A stretch of DNA of 64,000 nucleotides from Alectoria sarmentosa (lineage: Eukaryota; Ascomycota; Lecanoromycetes; Lecanorales; Parmeliaceae), in assembly GCA_009733775.1 (NCBI GenBank), contig WOGZ01000028.1, positions 1-64,000 of the forward strand. The letters run 5' to 3'. Made by a program: the position numbers and the translations under genes. The notes beneath the pieces are model-generated. The model made no database searches and had not been told where the DNA came from. It worked only from the letters and a program-made list of their open reading frames with translations. This document shows positions 38,583 through 50,299 of this stretch, in pieces (the first letter of the stretch is position 1; each line of letters starts with the position of its first letter).

Positions 38583-40980
38583 CTTACCCGGCGATCGTTA
38601 TAAACATAATCTATTTATTCATCATTATGATTATAATTATTTTTAAACATTTCATATCCATCGCAATGAGGCAGCCAGTTGTAAAGATTTTCATTTAATC
38701 AATCTTCTTGAAATAAACAATTCCCATTTATAAGATGATCTTTGAATTTGAACGATCATGATCCGAAATTCGAGAGTTAAGAACTTTTTAATCCTTGACG
38801 AGCCGAAGCTATCCGCTTTTAATCGAGGTCGTATACGATCGTGCGATCGAATCATAATAAGGTCTTTATAACATTGTCAACTTCCTTATATGAAACACAT
38901 TAAATAAAGAAGAATGCGCCCTTATTTTCATGACATTTCATCAAATTGATAATTTACATTTTCAATTATATATCGAGTTAATAGAATAAATTGAATAATT
39001 GAATGTCAACATCATTATCAATTTGATTATTATCTGAAATAATTCAAAATTAACTCCATTATCATTCAGACGCTTAAAAACTTATTTGAAATCAAAAATA
39101 ATAAACTTTGTGTGTCAAAATTGACGTTTTAATTTCAAAACCCTTTTAAAAAAAGAGATTAAAACCTTATCATCGAATTTTTCATCCGTTATCGACAACA
39201 TTTTATTATCATAATTATAAAATCTAATTAATTTTAATTTTACGATGATAATCGTCGAAGCGAATATCTTAAATTCGAATTTTTAATTAAATAACATAAA
39301 AAGAATACGAATTCTTTAAAAAGGTTTGCACGTTTATAATTACACTTAATACAATCTTAATCGAATTCAATTTTTATTATCAAATTTAAAGTTAAATCCT
39401 TCGTATCATTAACATCATTTTATTATAATATTATCGTTCAAATTTATCATTAATTCTCGCATAAACATTTCTTATTATTATTATAAGACCTTGAAATATA
39501 ATGATAATAATTAATTGATATTAATAAGGATTTAAACGACTCTGATGAGGATTGATAAAGCATTTATTTCATCTTTTTCATATTATCGTCGTGCGATAAC
39601 GATTTTAAAGTTAACGAGAAATCATTTAACGTTTTAAACGATATTAAAATCTTCGATTTACGCGCTAAAGGCAAACGATCTCGTTTATTAATTTCCTTTA
39701 AAACGTCGAAATCGTTTTTTAAATCATTATTAAATTTATTTGTTTCGACATTTTTTTAAAGCGACACTTTTTAAAACGTCATTTTCGATTCGTCTTTAAT
39801 CGTGATAAAAGTTTTATTTTCGTTATCCTCATCATTATTATTAATTTTTTATATCTCTTTATTTATCTTTTTCGATATTGATGATTAAATTTAACGCTCA
39901 AAATGTTATTAAAAATGTTTTTATGAATAATGAAGGCAGTTTTTCTTTGATCTTCATTGTTATTTTAAAATTCATTATTAAATATATTAAATGAAGCGAA
40001 GATATTAACGATTGATTGATATTAAACAATTTTCAACTCTTCATTAACATCATTAAATTTAAAATTTATGTGATTATTCGTCAACGTCTTGATTATGTTA
40101 AACGTTAATTTATTAAAAAACATAATAAAAATTTTCAAATTATATTAAACGTTATCGATATTTATTATAAATTTATGAGCTTTGAATTTTATATCGAATT
40201 TATGCGTTAATTGTATAATATTAATATCAATTTCGAAGAGAGCGTTTATTAATACGAAAAAGACTTTCGCAAGGTTAACGTCGAAATCGTTAACTTAAAT
40301 AACTCATTATCATTGTCGAAATCTTATTTCATTTAATTTTTTTCATGAGATTCGATAAAGTTTATAATGTCTTTATAATAATTTATATTCAAATTTATAT
40401 GCTTTATAATTCGAAAATAATTAAATTTGATTTAATTATTCACGACGCAATGAATGAAGAACATCGCATGTTCGTAATCAAAAAAAATAATGTCGTTATG
40501 CTCGCTTATCGTAATAACAAAAATAAATAATTTATTAAAAACGATTTCGACGGCTTTAATTCCATCAATCGCGAAATTTATGTTTTTTATAAAATCGCTG
40601 ATCACAAATTTAAATATCTTTTTATTAAATGTTAAATTAAATTTTCTCATTTAAAGTTTGAAAAGTTCATAAATAAATAAGAAAAGAAAAAGAAGGCGTA
40701 AATCGATATCATTTATTTAAATATTAACGTCTTAAATGTCAAGCGTAAACGCATTGAAAAAGCGTCATTTAACGCCTCCGCTTCAAAAGAGAATAATTAT
40801 CTCAACGTTAATATAACGTATATTTTAAAAAAAAACGATTATCTTCATGTTCATATAATATTTTTAAACGAATTAAACAATTAAAGCCATTCGAATCTTA
40901 TTTTAAATGATTTTAACATTTTAAATGCAATCAATCAAGCAGATTAAAATGAAAATTTTATTAATTTAATAATGAACTCG
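38583..40980 (+). pseudogene. Copia B leader and Gag region
   Basis: Colinear with the inner parts of A (36200-38442 and 45579-45700, reversed). No clean Gag reading emerges. From about 40640 a plus-strand frame gives a Lys-rich then Ser/Asn-rich linker (EKKKKA, then NASASKENNYLN) that runs into the pre-integrase part, as Gag-Pol linkers do. The two opposing ORFs at 40345-40530 (+) and 40432-40650 (-) cannot both be real. Neither has a Gag motif. Confidence 0.5.
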
Positions 40981-40989
40981 AACTTAAAT

Positions 40990-41870
40990 AAATGTTTATT
41001 GTTCGTTAACTTTATAAATCTCAATATTCGAATTATGATAAACTCTGATTACATTCGTTATTTTTTTATCGATTATTCAATATTTATTATTTATATTAAG
41101 ATTTAATCTCGACTTATCAAAAATATTAAAAACGTTAAAATTCAATCTTTTATTTATGATATCATTAATCTTAATTATAATGTTAATAACAAACGCGTTA
41201 TTTTAACGATTTTCAATATTTTGCACGTGTTCGATATAAACGTCAATCTTTTATCGATTAAAAAGCTCTTAAATGTTAACATTAAAATCGTTTTTTATAA
41301 AAAAAATTGTGTTTTAATTCAAAGCAATATCACGTTAATCGATACGCGAAACCGCGATTTATTTTTTTTGAATTTATGAAAAGATAATAATGCCTTGATC
41401 GTCTACAATGTTTTTTCAAATTCGATTCATTAATTATGATATGCCCGCATAAATCATTTAAATTAATAAAACCTTAATAAACTTTTTAATATTGTTATAA
41501 ATGTGGATTTTTTTAAAAACATTATTGAAAAATATATCTGCGAATGCTATATAATGAATTATCAAAAAATTGTTTTTCATAATTCGCTCATAACGCCTGA
41601 TATTTTATCAAGCGAATTTATTTATAACGATCTTATTGAACCTTTGATTCTTATTGATTTCAACGATTATAAATACTTTATGACATTCAAAAATGATTTC
41701 ATTTGTTATTTTGAAATTTATTATATTCGTTATAAAAATGAGATCTTTATCATGTTTTTACATTTTAAGATTTATTTGAAATCTCGCGATTATCGAATTA
41801 ATCACATTCATTTTAATAATGAAAACGAATATATCAATAAAGTCTTTTTTGAATATCTCATTTAAATGAG
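40990..41870 (+). pseudogene. Copia B pre-integrase and integrase remnant
   Basis: One plus frame reads FNILHVFDINVNLLSIKKLL and then VFYKKNCVLIQ, the typical block before the Gag-pre-integrase domain. YARINHLN follows (W-H-x-R-L-G-H-L with decayed residues). The 120-codon ORF at 41503-41865 continues with CECYIMNYQKI (the C..C and K of the zinc site), FIYNDLIEPL (first Asp), NDYKYFMTFKNDF and RINHIHFNNENEYIN. In the last of these the second catalytic Asp of S-D-N-G-G-E is Asn while the Glu remains. So the DDE core is damaged by G-to-A changes. Confidence 0.88.
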
Positions 41871-42829
41871 CATTAAGCAAAAATTCATTATCGTAAATAA
41901 TCTCGAAATGAATAAAATTGCCGAGCGATTTGATTAAACTTTAATAAATAAAATTCATTTAATTTTAACAAATTTTTTTGATTTGAAATAATAATTATAA
42001 TCAATTATTTGACGATGCGATCTTTTAATATTAAAATCATTATCACATTTTTCAAAGCCTTTTATCATCGCAAATTTATTCTTTTTCACTTGCGAATTAT
42101 AAATTTCATCATTTACGCTTTAAAACGTATTTAAAAAAAGTTTATAAATAAAAGCGAAAAATGTATTTTTTTAAATTATAAAGATGAATTCATTTTTCGT
42201 TTTTATAACTTAATCAAAAAAAAGATTATTCGCGTTAACGATATATATTTTATCGAAAAACGTTCTCATTTCGTGAACCTCGAAGAAAAGATTGAAATTT
42301 ATAAATTTTCAAATAAACGTTAACGTTTTTTTATATCAATATTCGTTATGAAAGAGATATTGAATAAACAATATATTATTATATTATTAGACGTTGAATT
42401 TATAATTTCGATTAAATCGTTAAATCGATTATTATCAACGAATATTTCATCGTTAATCGTTAATCGTTTTTAAAAACCTCATTTTGTCATTATTACAATG
42501 CGTGTGTTTATGATATTTATTAAATTTATTATATCAATCGTCAAATTTATTGTCGTTTCCTCTTTATCGATATTTTTAAAATTTATTAAAATGAGAATTA
42601 TGCGGAAACATCTCGAATATAAAATTATTCAAAAAATATTTGATGATTATAAGAATTTTATTATTTCGAATCTTCGTGATTTATCGTTTAATTTTTTAAC
42701 GAAAGTTTTTATTGTCTTTATTCTTTTTGCGAATCATGTTAATAAATTTAACATCTTCGAATTTATAATTTACGAATAAACGATCTCAAACAATTTATTT
42801 TATATAAATTAAAAGATTAATATGCGAGA

Positions 42830-43640
42830 TGAATATAAGTTTTTTATGAATAATAACATTTAATATCTTATTTAGACGCCTTTAAGAACTTATGTTTTTC
42901 GAAATTATTGAATTTATATTATGAAGCGAGATCTCGAGAGGAAAATCATTTATTATAAGACACGTTAAGTTATTTAAGAATTCGAACAACAAGAGGGTCG
43001 TGATTATTATGACATTTTCGCGTTAATAATAAAGTTCATAAATTATAAGGCGATCTTTGCGTTTATGACGATTATGAATTAAAATATAAAATAAATGAAT
43101 ATCAAAATCGCTTTTTTTTATAACGATGTTTAAAAGAACATTTATGTGTAATAATTCGATGGATTTAATAAAGATAATATTAAAATTTGTAAATTGAATA
43201 AGACTCTTTATGATTTGAAGCAATCTTTTAAAATTTGATATTAACATTTCTCGATTTATATAAAGGAATTCGATTTCAATTTCATCGAATCGAACGATAA
43301 TATGTTTATGAATTTTAAGAAAAAGATCATTATGACGTTTTATGTCGATAATATTTTGATTATAAATCGTAATAAAGTCGTTATTAAACGAATCAAAGAT
43401 GTCTTAAACGTTAAGTTTTATATGTTAAATTTGAGATTATACGTTTTTTATTTGAATATGATTGTTAAAAGAAATCGTTATAATGACATTATTCGTTTGA
43501 AATAAAAAGCGTATATCATACGTTTTCTCAATTATTTCAAATGTTGAAATCTCATCTTTATTAATACATCACTCGAAATTAATCGCAGATTGACGCTCGT
43601 CGAAAAGGGTTACGTGATTTTCAAAAAGTTTTATGAAAAA
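42830..43640 (+). pseudogene. Copia B reverse transcriptase remnant
   Basis: Readable blocks in order: MNIKIAFFYNDV and NIYV (V-K-T-A-F-L-x-G-D-L and I-Y-V), KLNKTLYDLKQS (K-L-N-K-A-L-Y-G-L-K-Q-S), then FDFNFIESNDNMFM, and MTFYVDNILIINRNK in the ORF 43302-43505. The catalytic site at 43341-43352 reads Y-V-D-N, with the second Asp lost. KAYIIRFLNYF follows after one stop, the usual copia block. Confidence 0.9.
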
Positions 43641-44330
43641 TATTAATTTATTATGGATTTTCTCATATACGCTATATTAAGAATTCGTTTCGATATTGTT
43701 TATGTTATTTTTTTGATTAATCGATATTTAATCAATTTTATTTCAACGCATTAAAATGCGATTATTCGAATTTTTCGATATTTTAAAGATATGATGCATT
43801 ATAAACTCGTATATAAAAGTTCTTTAAAGGATTTATTTGATTATATTGATTTTAATTGAATTAAAGACTTAATCCGAAAATTCATTTTCGATTATTTATT
43901 TAATTTAAATAATGATGTTATTAATTGATCAAGCAAGTGTCAAATCATTATAACATTATTCATTTATGAGATAAAATATATCGATCAAACGCAAATTATT
44001 AAAAAAATTATTTAATTAAAGAATTTTTTTAATCAACTTTTATGATTTAACGATTCGAATTTTAAGGTTATCATGATCTTTGAAAATAATTAAAACGTAA
44101 TCGCTTTCGCAAAAAACGCTTAATTTCATATTCGCATTAAACACATTAATATCGTTCATTATTTTATACGCGAAAAAGTTAATGATGATATTATGAATAT
44201 TCAATATGTTTTCATTGATAAATAAATGATTGATGATTTTATCAAGGTTCTATGTCTCGACAAGTTTGTTATCTTTCGCGATGCCCTTAAGGTGAAAGCA
44301 ATCTCACATCATCCATTCAAGATTATTTGA
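43641..44330 (+). pseudogene. Copia B RNase H remnant
   Basis: The plus-strand reading gives FIYEIKYIDQTQIIKK, then VIAFAKNA, FHIRIKHINIVHYFIREKV and MNIQYVFIDK, and ends KVLCLDKFVIFRDAL. This is the conserved C-terminal copia block (A-L-A-K-N-P, H-x-R-T-K-H-I-D-I-x-x-H-F-I-R-E, L-x-x-x-K-F). It is readable further than most blocks in the window because the 3' part of B is less mutated. Confidence 0.88.
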
Positions 44331-45448
44331 ATTATTGTTTTAAGGGAGACGCCTAAGCCGCCTGAACCGTCTCGTTATCATTATTCAACGCCCTCAATTC
44401 CAAGGAAACGATTTCATTAATCCTTATAATTCGGATGATCGATCGAATGATCGATCGAGATCGGAATTATTCGCAGAACCTCAATATCAGTCTTGGCGTG
44501 TCAAAACTCCGTTATGTCATTATTATATCAGAAATTGATTTATCGTTATTATAATTATAATCACAAATTTTACGAGCCTCTTTTCGAAAGACTTATATTT
44601 ATGTATAATCCAAATCTGAAATCTGCGACGTCATTCAAAAGGTCGTTGTTATCGACTTTTCGTTAATCGCTTTGAATATTCTCATCAAGGCCACTATATA
44701 AGCCTTTTGAGATCATCATGTCCATGCCTTTAAGGTCATCATGTCCATGCCCTTAAGGTCATCATATTCATGTTCTCAAACGCTATTGCCGCCATTAGTA
44801 TCATGAACATCGTCGTTATACACCTTTCGTATGTACGTTGTCAATCATTATTATCAAGCATTAATACCCTGAAACGACCCTCACGGGCCTTACAACCGAT
44901 CGCATACATATATGTATGTGCATATGCAATTCGAAATATTTTGTTCAATCGGAAAATAAACCCCCACATATATTCATTAATCATATGTCGATCGATTTTT
45001 GATGTGCATCAGGTGAACTGAAAATAAATTTGTTAAAAAACGGTTTTTCGTCAAAAAGTGGAATTTTTTCTATGTGATATCGTGGCGGATATGTTTAAAA
45101 GGACATAATCGTTTTCAGATTTTCGATTTTCACCCTTCCTATCCGGCTTTGAACATCGCGAGTTTCGAATCTCGTTTTTGAAATTCGGATGTTTATGGGG
45201 GGGGAGGGGGTTTATGAGGGGGTGGTCACATCCTTTTTCGGATTTTCACTGTTCCTACCCGGTTTTGAACATCGCGAGTTTCGAATCTCGTGTTTGAAAT
45301 TCGGGTTTCTATCGGGCGCATAGGGGAGGTGTATAAGGGTGGTTTCACACTAACTACCCGGCGCTAGGCTCACTGTAATTACCCGGCGCTCGATTCACCT
45401 TACCTACCCGGCGTTCGATTTTTCTAGGAGTATGCGTGCGAAGGGAAG
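44331..45448 (+). other. Copia B long 3' noncoding region with internal repeats
   Basis: It contains three 23-bp GTCATCATGTCCATGCC-type units (44709-44775), a duplicated segment of about 78 bp (45119-45196 and 45235-45312, both with GAACATCGCGAGTTTCGAAT), a G-rich run at 45197-45225, and three 25-bp units starting CTACCCGGCG at 45354, 45379 and 45404. The ORF 44770-45021 (+) and the ORF 45354-45545 (-) fall in these repeats and are not genes. The sequence ends in a polypurine tract. Confidence 0.8.
45439..45448 (+). promoter_or_regulatory. Copia B polypurine tract
   Basis: CGAAGGGAAG directly abuts the 3' LTR at 45449, the position where plus-strand DNA synthesis of LTR retrotransposons is primed. 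Elements A, E and F have pyrimidine runs at the mirrored position (for example CTCCCCTTCGC after 58761). Confidence 0.7.
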
Positions 45449-45573
45449 TGTCGAAATTCAGGTCACGTGATAGGTCACGTGACACGGGCGCATGCGCCCG
45501 TAGCTTAGTCGCACTTTCCTCCGTAGCACTCTTAGAGTAATACAAAAAAAGTGTCCTACATCATATTTCCACA
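45449..45573 (+). repeat. Copia B 3' LTR
   Basis: 125 bp from TGTCGAAATTCAGG to TATTTCCACA followed by TSD ATAAA. It is the less mutated LTR of the pair and the best reference for the family in this window. Confidence 0.95.
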
Positions 45574-45700
45574 ATAAAAACCTTTATAATTAATTATCTC
45601 ATTGCGATAAACATAAAATGTTTGAACACAATTATAATCATAATAATAAATAAATAAATCATGTTTATAACGATCGCCGGGCAAATTCGAGCTCATAATT

Positions 45701-45825
45701 TATGAAAATATAATATAAAACATTTAATTGTATTGCTCTAAAAGTGTTATAAAGGAAAGTGCGACTTATATTATAAGCGTATACGCCCGTGTCACGTGAT
45801 CTATCACGTGACCTGAATTTCAACA
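45701..45825 (-). repeat. Copia A 5' LTR
   Basis: 125 bp from TATGAAAATATAATA (original TG now TA) to CTGAATTTCAACA on the plus strand. GCTCATAATT directly to its left is the decayed primer-binding site in reverse. Two CACGTG words survive. It is far from the other A LTR because B lies between. Confidence 0.85.
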
Positions 45826-47472
45826 TAATTTTCAAAGAATTCTTTTAAATTTATTAATTAATTATGAGATTTTTCATATACGTTATGCTCGACATTAAAT
45901 TAAATATTATTTTCATTATTTTGATAATCTTTCGATACGCTTTTAATTTTATTAAAACTTATTATATCGTTATTAAACGCATTTTTCGTTATTTAAAAAA
46001 AATTATTAATTAATATCTCATTTATAAAGATACGTTTTAAAAATTAATCGATTATATTAATTTTGATTGAATTAATAATCATGATATTCGCAAATTATTT
46101 CAAATTACGTTTTCAATTTAAAAAATTAGATTATCAATTAATCATTTAAACGATAATTTACGATCGTATTGTTTATTTATGAAATTGAATATATTGATTA
46201 AACGTAAATTATTTGAAAAATTATTTGATTAAAAGATCTTTTGAGTTAAATTCGTTTTAATGAAACGTTTCAAATAATCATTATTTATAATGATAATTAA
46301 AACGCAATTACGCTCGTTAAAAATTCTCAACATTATAATTATATTAAACACATCAACATTTAACATTATTGAATGCGCGATCAAATCGTTAATAATAATG
46401 TTGATTTATAATATATCTTCATCGATGAATAAATCGTCGATAACCTTATTAAAATCTTTTATAAAAATAAATTCGAATTATTTCGCAAACTCATTAATCT
46501 CGAATCACATTTTTAAAATGAATAAAATTTGAAATATCGTTTAAAAATAAATGAATTTCTTTTTCTCGCTTCTGTGAGAGCTTTTTCGTTTAATTGATTT
46601 TTATATTATAAATAATCGATCGGGTTTACTCGGAAAATATCAAATATTAATTTTAACGTTCGCGAAAGAATTTCAATTTATCAAAATTCAATTTAAAATT
46701 GATTTATCATTATTGTAATTATAATTATAAACTTTGCGAATTTCTTTTTAAAAAACTTATTTTTACATTCGATTCAAATTTGAGATTTGCGTCGTTATTT
46801 AAAAAGTCATTATCGTCAAATTTATTCAATTACTCGCGAAAATTCTTTAACATCACGATTTTCAAATGTTTTCAATTGTTTTTAGGTCATTAATGTCGTT
46901 ATTATTATCATTATCATCGTCGTAATATATTCATCACAATTTATATACATTTTATCGATCATTATTATCAAATACTCAATTCTTTAAAACGATCTTATAG
47001 GTTTTGCAATCGATCGCATATATGCATATGCAATTCAAACCTTTTTCATTTAATCGAAATATTATTTTCATATATATTCTTCGATCATGTGTCGGTCGAT
47101 TTTTGGTGTGCATCAGATGACCTGCAAATAAACTTGTTAGAAAACGGTTTTTCGTTAAAAAGTGGAATTTTTTATATAAAACATCGTGACGAATATGTTC
47201 AAAGGAACATAATCGTTTTCAAAAAAAAAAAAAAAATCCGATTTCGGATTTTCATTGTTCTTATCCAATTTTGAACATCGCGAGTTTTGAATTTCGTGAT
47301 TCATATTTGGATCATTATGAGGCGTTTTCGATTACTTTTTCGATTTTTTCGATTTTTTCGACTTTCACTCTTTTTATTCGACATTTAAGTTATATGACAT
47401 CTCGAATAAGAGGGTGAGAGAGGTGATTCAAAAACAATTTGATTTTCGAATTGTCATGCGATCATGTGAAAG
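45826..47472 (+). mobile_element. Copia fragment D, 3' end only
   Basis: Colinear with B from about 43625 to 45200. It starts abruptly next to the A LTR within the RT-RNase H region and runs through the 3' noncoding region (47090-47290 matches 45000-45190 of B, including AAAACGGTTTTTCGTTAAAA). ORFs 46290-46532, 46699-46893 and 47089-47274 are frames of it. All upstream parts of the element are missing. Confidence 0.75.
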
Positions 47473-47609
47473 TGTTGAAATGTGTTAATTATTTTAAATA
47501 TGAAAGGTTTATCGAGGCAAGAAAGGTTTATCGAGACTTAACACATTTTGTATTTAGATGCTCTATTGCAGATTATTTAATCAATCAAGTGTTTCACTTA
47601 CTTTCAACA
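47473..47609 (+). repeat. Diverged copia-type LTR between fragments D and H
   Basis: 137 bp from TGTTGAAATGTG to CTTTCAACA, with mirrored ends TGTTGAAA/TTTCAACA. It resembles the LTR of E and F (read on the other strand: TGTTGAAAT start, AAGTGTTTC-like near the end). It follows copia 3' noncoding sequence and precedes copia Gag sequence, so it may have been shared by two tandem elements. The adjoining 5-mers GAAAG and AAAAT do not match. Confidence 0.5.
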
Positions 47610-49137
47610 AAAATGCGTTTTATTTCTTCGACGTCGCTTATTTTAATCATTTTTAAAAGTTTTATTACATAAATCTCATTAATTTTAAATCTCATTTTAT
47701 TGTAAATCATTTTTTCGAATATAAATTCAAGCGTAAATCTAAATTCAAATTTCAAAAACTCTTGAATTTTAAAATTCAAATTAGTTCTTTTTAATATCAT
47801 ATTCGAACATTTTAAAATTAAATTTTCGATCTCTTTAAATCAATTTGAAAAAGTTAAAATGATTATAAAAATTATTAATCATATTAAATAAAATCGTTAA
47901 ACGCAAGATTTTTTAAATTTAATTGAATTATAATCTTAAATCAAAATCGATATAATCAAATTTATCGAAAACTTTATTATTAAAATAAAAAACGTTTCAA
48001 ATAATCGTTTAATCGTCGAAATAAAGTTTATTATTATTAAAATAAACGTTTTAATTTGAATCGAAACGCATAACAAAATTTGCATAATAATAAAAATTCG
48101 TTACGAAAATAATTATCGAATGTTATATTAATGTTTTGAATATTTAAAAAAAGCTCGAAAAATATAAATTTCGAAATTTTAACATTTTTAATTGTATTAT
48201 TTTTAAATTAAAATTTCTCATTTTAATCGTTTATGAAAACAAATCGTAAAAATATGTTAACATTTTTATAAGCGTTATTCGAGAATTCAAAAATCAATTT
48301 AATTAAATAATTTTTCTTTTTAATGAAAATTAAACTTTTAATATAATGCGTATCGCGAAAATTATAATCAAATTCATAACGTTTATGATCAAAATCGTGA
48401 AATTAAATAAATATTGAATTATGCGATAACTCGATTTTTTAATATCATTATTAATTTATTTAATTTCACGCATTTAAAAACGTATACGCTCGTCGTTATT
48501 ATTAACGACTTTTTTTAAATATATTTAATAATTCATATTTGTTTTTATTATCGTTAAAAATGTTATCGAACATCATATTTAAATGAGCGCAAATTTCAAT
48601 AATTTTGGCATTTATATTCAAATTTGCAAATATTATATTCATTATAAAAATAATTAACATGATATTAACGAATACGATTAACGCAATAAACGATTTAACG
48701 AATTAAACGATATAAATAAAGAAAATCGCGAAAATCGCGATAATCATAATGATTATGATGATCATAAAAATCGTAAAAAACATGATCGAAAAAAAAAACT
48801 TTGAATCTAAACCCGTTAAGAAATCAAAGAATTAATTTAATAATGTTAACATAACTATAACGATTATTTAATTCAAAATTGTTTATTATTTCATTGTTTT
48901 TATTGTTTTTATTGCTTCTGTCATTATTTTCATCGTTTTTAAAACGACTTTTCAATTTATTATAAGTTTTAACGTCTTAAATAAAAAGGTTTATAAAATT
49001 ATAAAATTTAAAGTTGTCGATAAAGCGTAAATTATTGTTTTATTCATTATAATAATAATATCTTCTCTTTAACTTCGCGATTATGTTTACATTCAACACA
49101 TGATTTATATTTTTTCAATTTTCAAGATTTTTGAATT
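47610..49137 (+). pseudogene. Copia Gag fragment H
   Basis: Matches element E 53400-54930 in reverse. A plus frame at about 48715 reads KENRENRDNHNDYDDHKNRK, the same basic/acidic linker as in E. Further on DVLNKKVYKIIKFKVVDKA is read, also shared with E. The match stops at 49137 exactly where the E LTR starts, so E was probably inserted into H. The ORF 47594-47800 (-) is antisense to the Gag side. Confidence 0.7.
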
Positions 49138-49286
49138 TGTCAAAATATGAAATAAGACACTTAGTTATATTGTTTTAAGAGTGTTACGAAAGAAAAGAAA
49201 AAGCGATTTATGTATAAACGCATTAATGTGCGCATATGATCGTCAAAAATATCAAAGTTTGACGTTACGTGATTCGAATTTCAATA
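49138..49286 (-). repeat. Copia E 3' LTR
   Basis: 149 bp on the plus strand from TGTCAAAATATGAAAT to GAATTTCAATA. It carries about 16 more bases than the F LTR in the middle (around the repeated AAAGA and ATATCAAAG parts), and the terminal CA has decayed to TA. Confidence 0.75.
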
Positions 49287-50299
49287 TTTCTCTTCGCTCG
49301 CATCTTTTTAAATTTAAATTTCAAATTATAAAAATGAAAATTAACGTCGAATAACAAAAATGAATCGTAACGTCGGGTTATAAGCGTGAAAACATTTTAT
49401 ATCCCCTTTATCATCTCTTATATTCTTTAAAACTCTCAAATTTCAAACATAAAATTCGAAATTCGCGATGTTCAAAATCGAATAAAAATAATGAAAATTC
49501 GAAAAAAAATCGAATTTTGAAAACGATTATATTCTTTTAAACATATTTGTTATAAGGTCACATAAAAAAAATTCACTTTTTGACGAAAAATCGTTTTTTG
49601 ATAAATTTATTTTTAATTTATTTAATGCACATCAAAAATTGAGCAACATATAATCGATAAACATATGTAAGAATAAATTTTTCGATTGAACGAAATATTT
49701 CGAATTGCATACATATGCATGCGATCGATTATAAGATTTACGAATCGTTTTAAAGCATTAATATTTGATAATAATGATTAATAAAATGTATATAGATTAT
49801 GATCGATATATTGCGATGATAATGATGGCGATAATAACGTTTAAAAGCATAAATATGATAATTGTAATAACGTTTAAAAGCATATAAAAACATTTGAAAA
49901 TTATGTTATTGAAGAATTCTCATAAATAATTAAACAAATTTAACGATAACGATTTTTTTAATAATAACATAATTTTTAAATTTGAATCGTATATAAATAT
50001 AAGATTTTCGAAAAGAAATTTATAAAGTTTATGATTATAAATATAATAACGATAAATCAATTTTAAATTGAATTTTAATAAATCGAAATTTGTTCGCATT
50101 AAATATTAAGATTAATATTTGAGATTTTGCGAATAAATTCGATCGATTATTTGAAATGTGAAGATTAATGAAATCGCTTTTTTAAAATTATTATAAATGT
50201 TAAATAATAACATTAAATTGACTTCGCGAATAATAAACGCTTTTTTGAAATTAAACAATAATAATTTTTTAAAATCATAATAACGGCTTTTTTTAAATC

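Larger units (their letters stand above)
38443..45573 (+). mobile_element. Complete copia element B nested in A
   Basis: 7131 bp flanked by 125-bp LTRs (38443-38567 and 45449-45573) and a perfect target duplication ATAAA (38438-38442 and 45574-45578). The internal order is primer-binding site, leader, Gag region, pre-integrase/integrase, RT and RNase H, the copia order. The reading frame is broken by stops throughout. The 5' two thirds are AT-drifted, while the 3' part from about 44230 retains much more G and C. A 1.1-kb 3' noncoding region is unusually long. Confidence 0.95.
33144..45825 (-). mobile_element. Copia element A, mutated, deleted and split by insertions
   Basis: Two 125-bp LTRs in minus orientation (33144-33268 and 45701-45825) bracket copia sequence at 33269-38442 and 45579-45700. 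The middle is element B with its target duplication. Comparison with B, reading the opposite strand, shows colinear RNase H, RT and leader segments. A stretch equal to B 40940-42830 (pre-integrase, integrase and start of RT) is missing at about 35990. A solo LTR sits at 37259-37446. Flanking 5-mers AACGC and TAATT do not match, so one end has been rearranged after insertion. The ORF 36318-36623 (+) is antisense. Its match to 40432-40650 (-) in B simply reflects homologous DNA. Confidence 0.85.

Noticed and set aside
36318..40650. ORFs 36318-36623 (+) and 40432-40650 (-) with similar proteins
   Set aside because: They match because copia A and B are inverted copies, and both are antisense or out of frame to Pol.
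44770..45021. 83-codon plus-strand ORF
   Set aside because: It lies in the 3' noncoding region of copia B after the RNase H end and is not conserved as an ORF in A, D, E or F.
45354..45545. 63-codon minus-strand ORF with a normal-looking composition
   Set aside because: It is a translation of the 25-bp tandem array plus the copia B 3' LTR. The ordinary composition comes from low mutation of that part.
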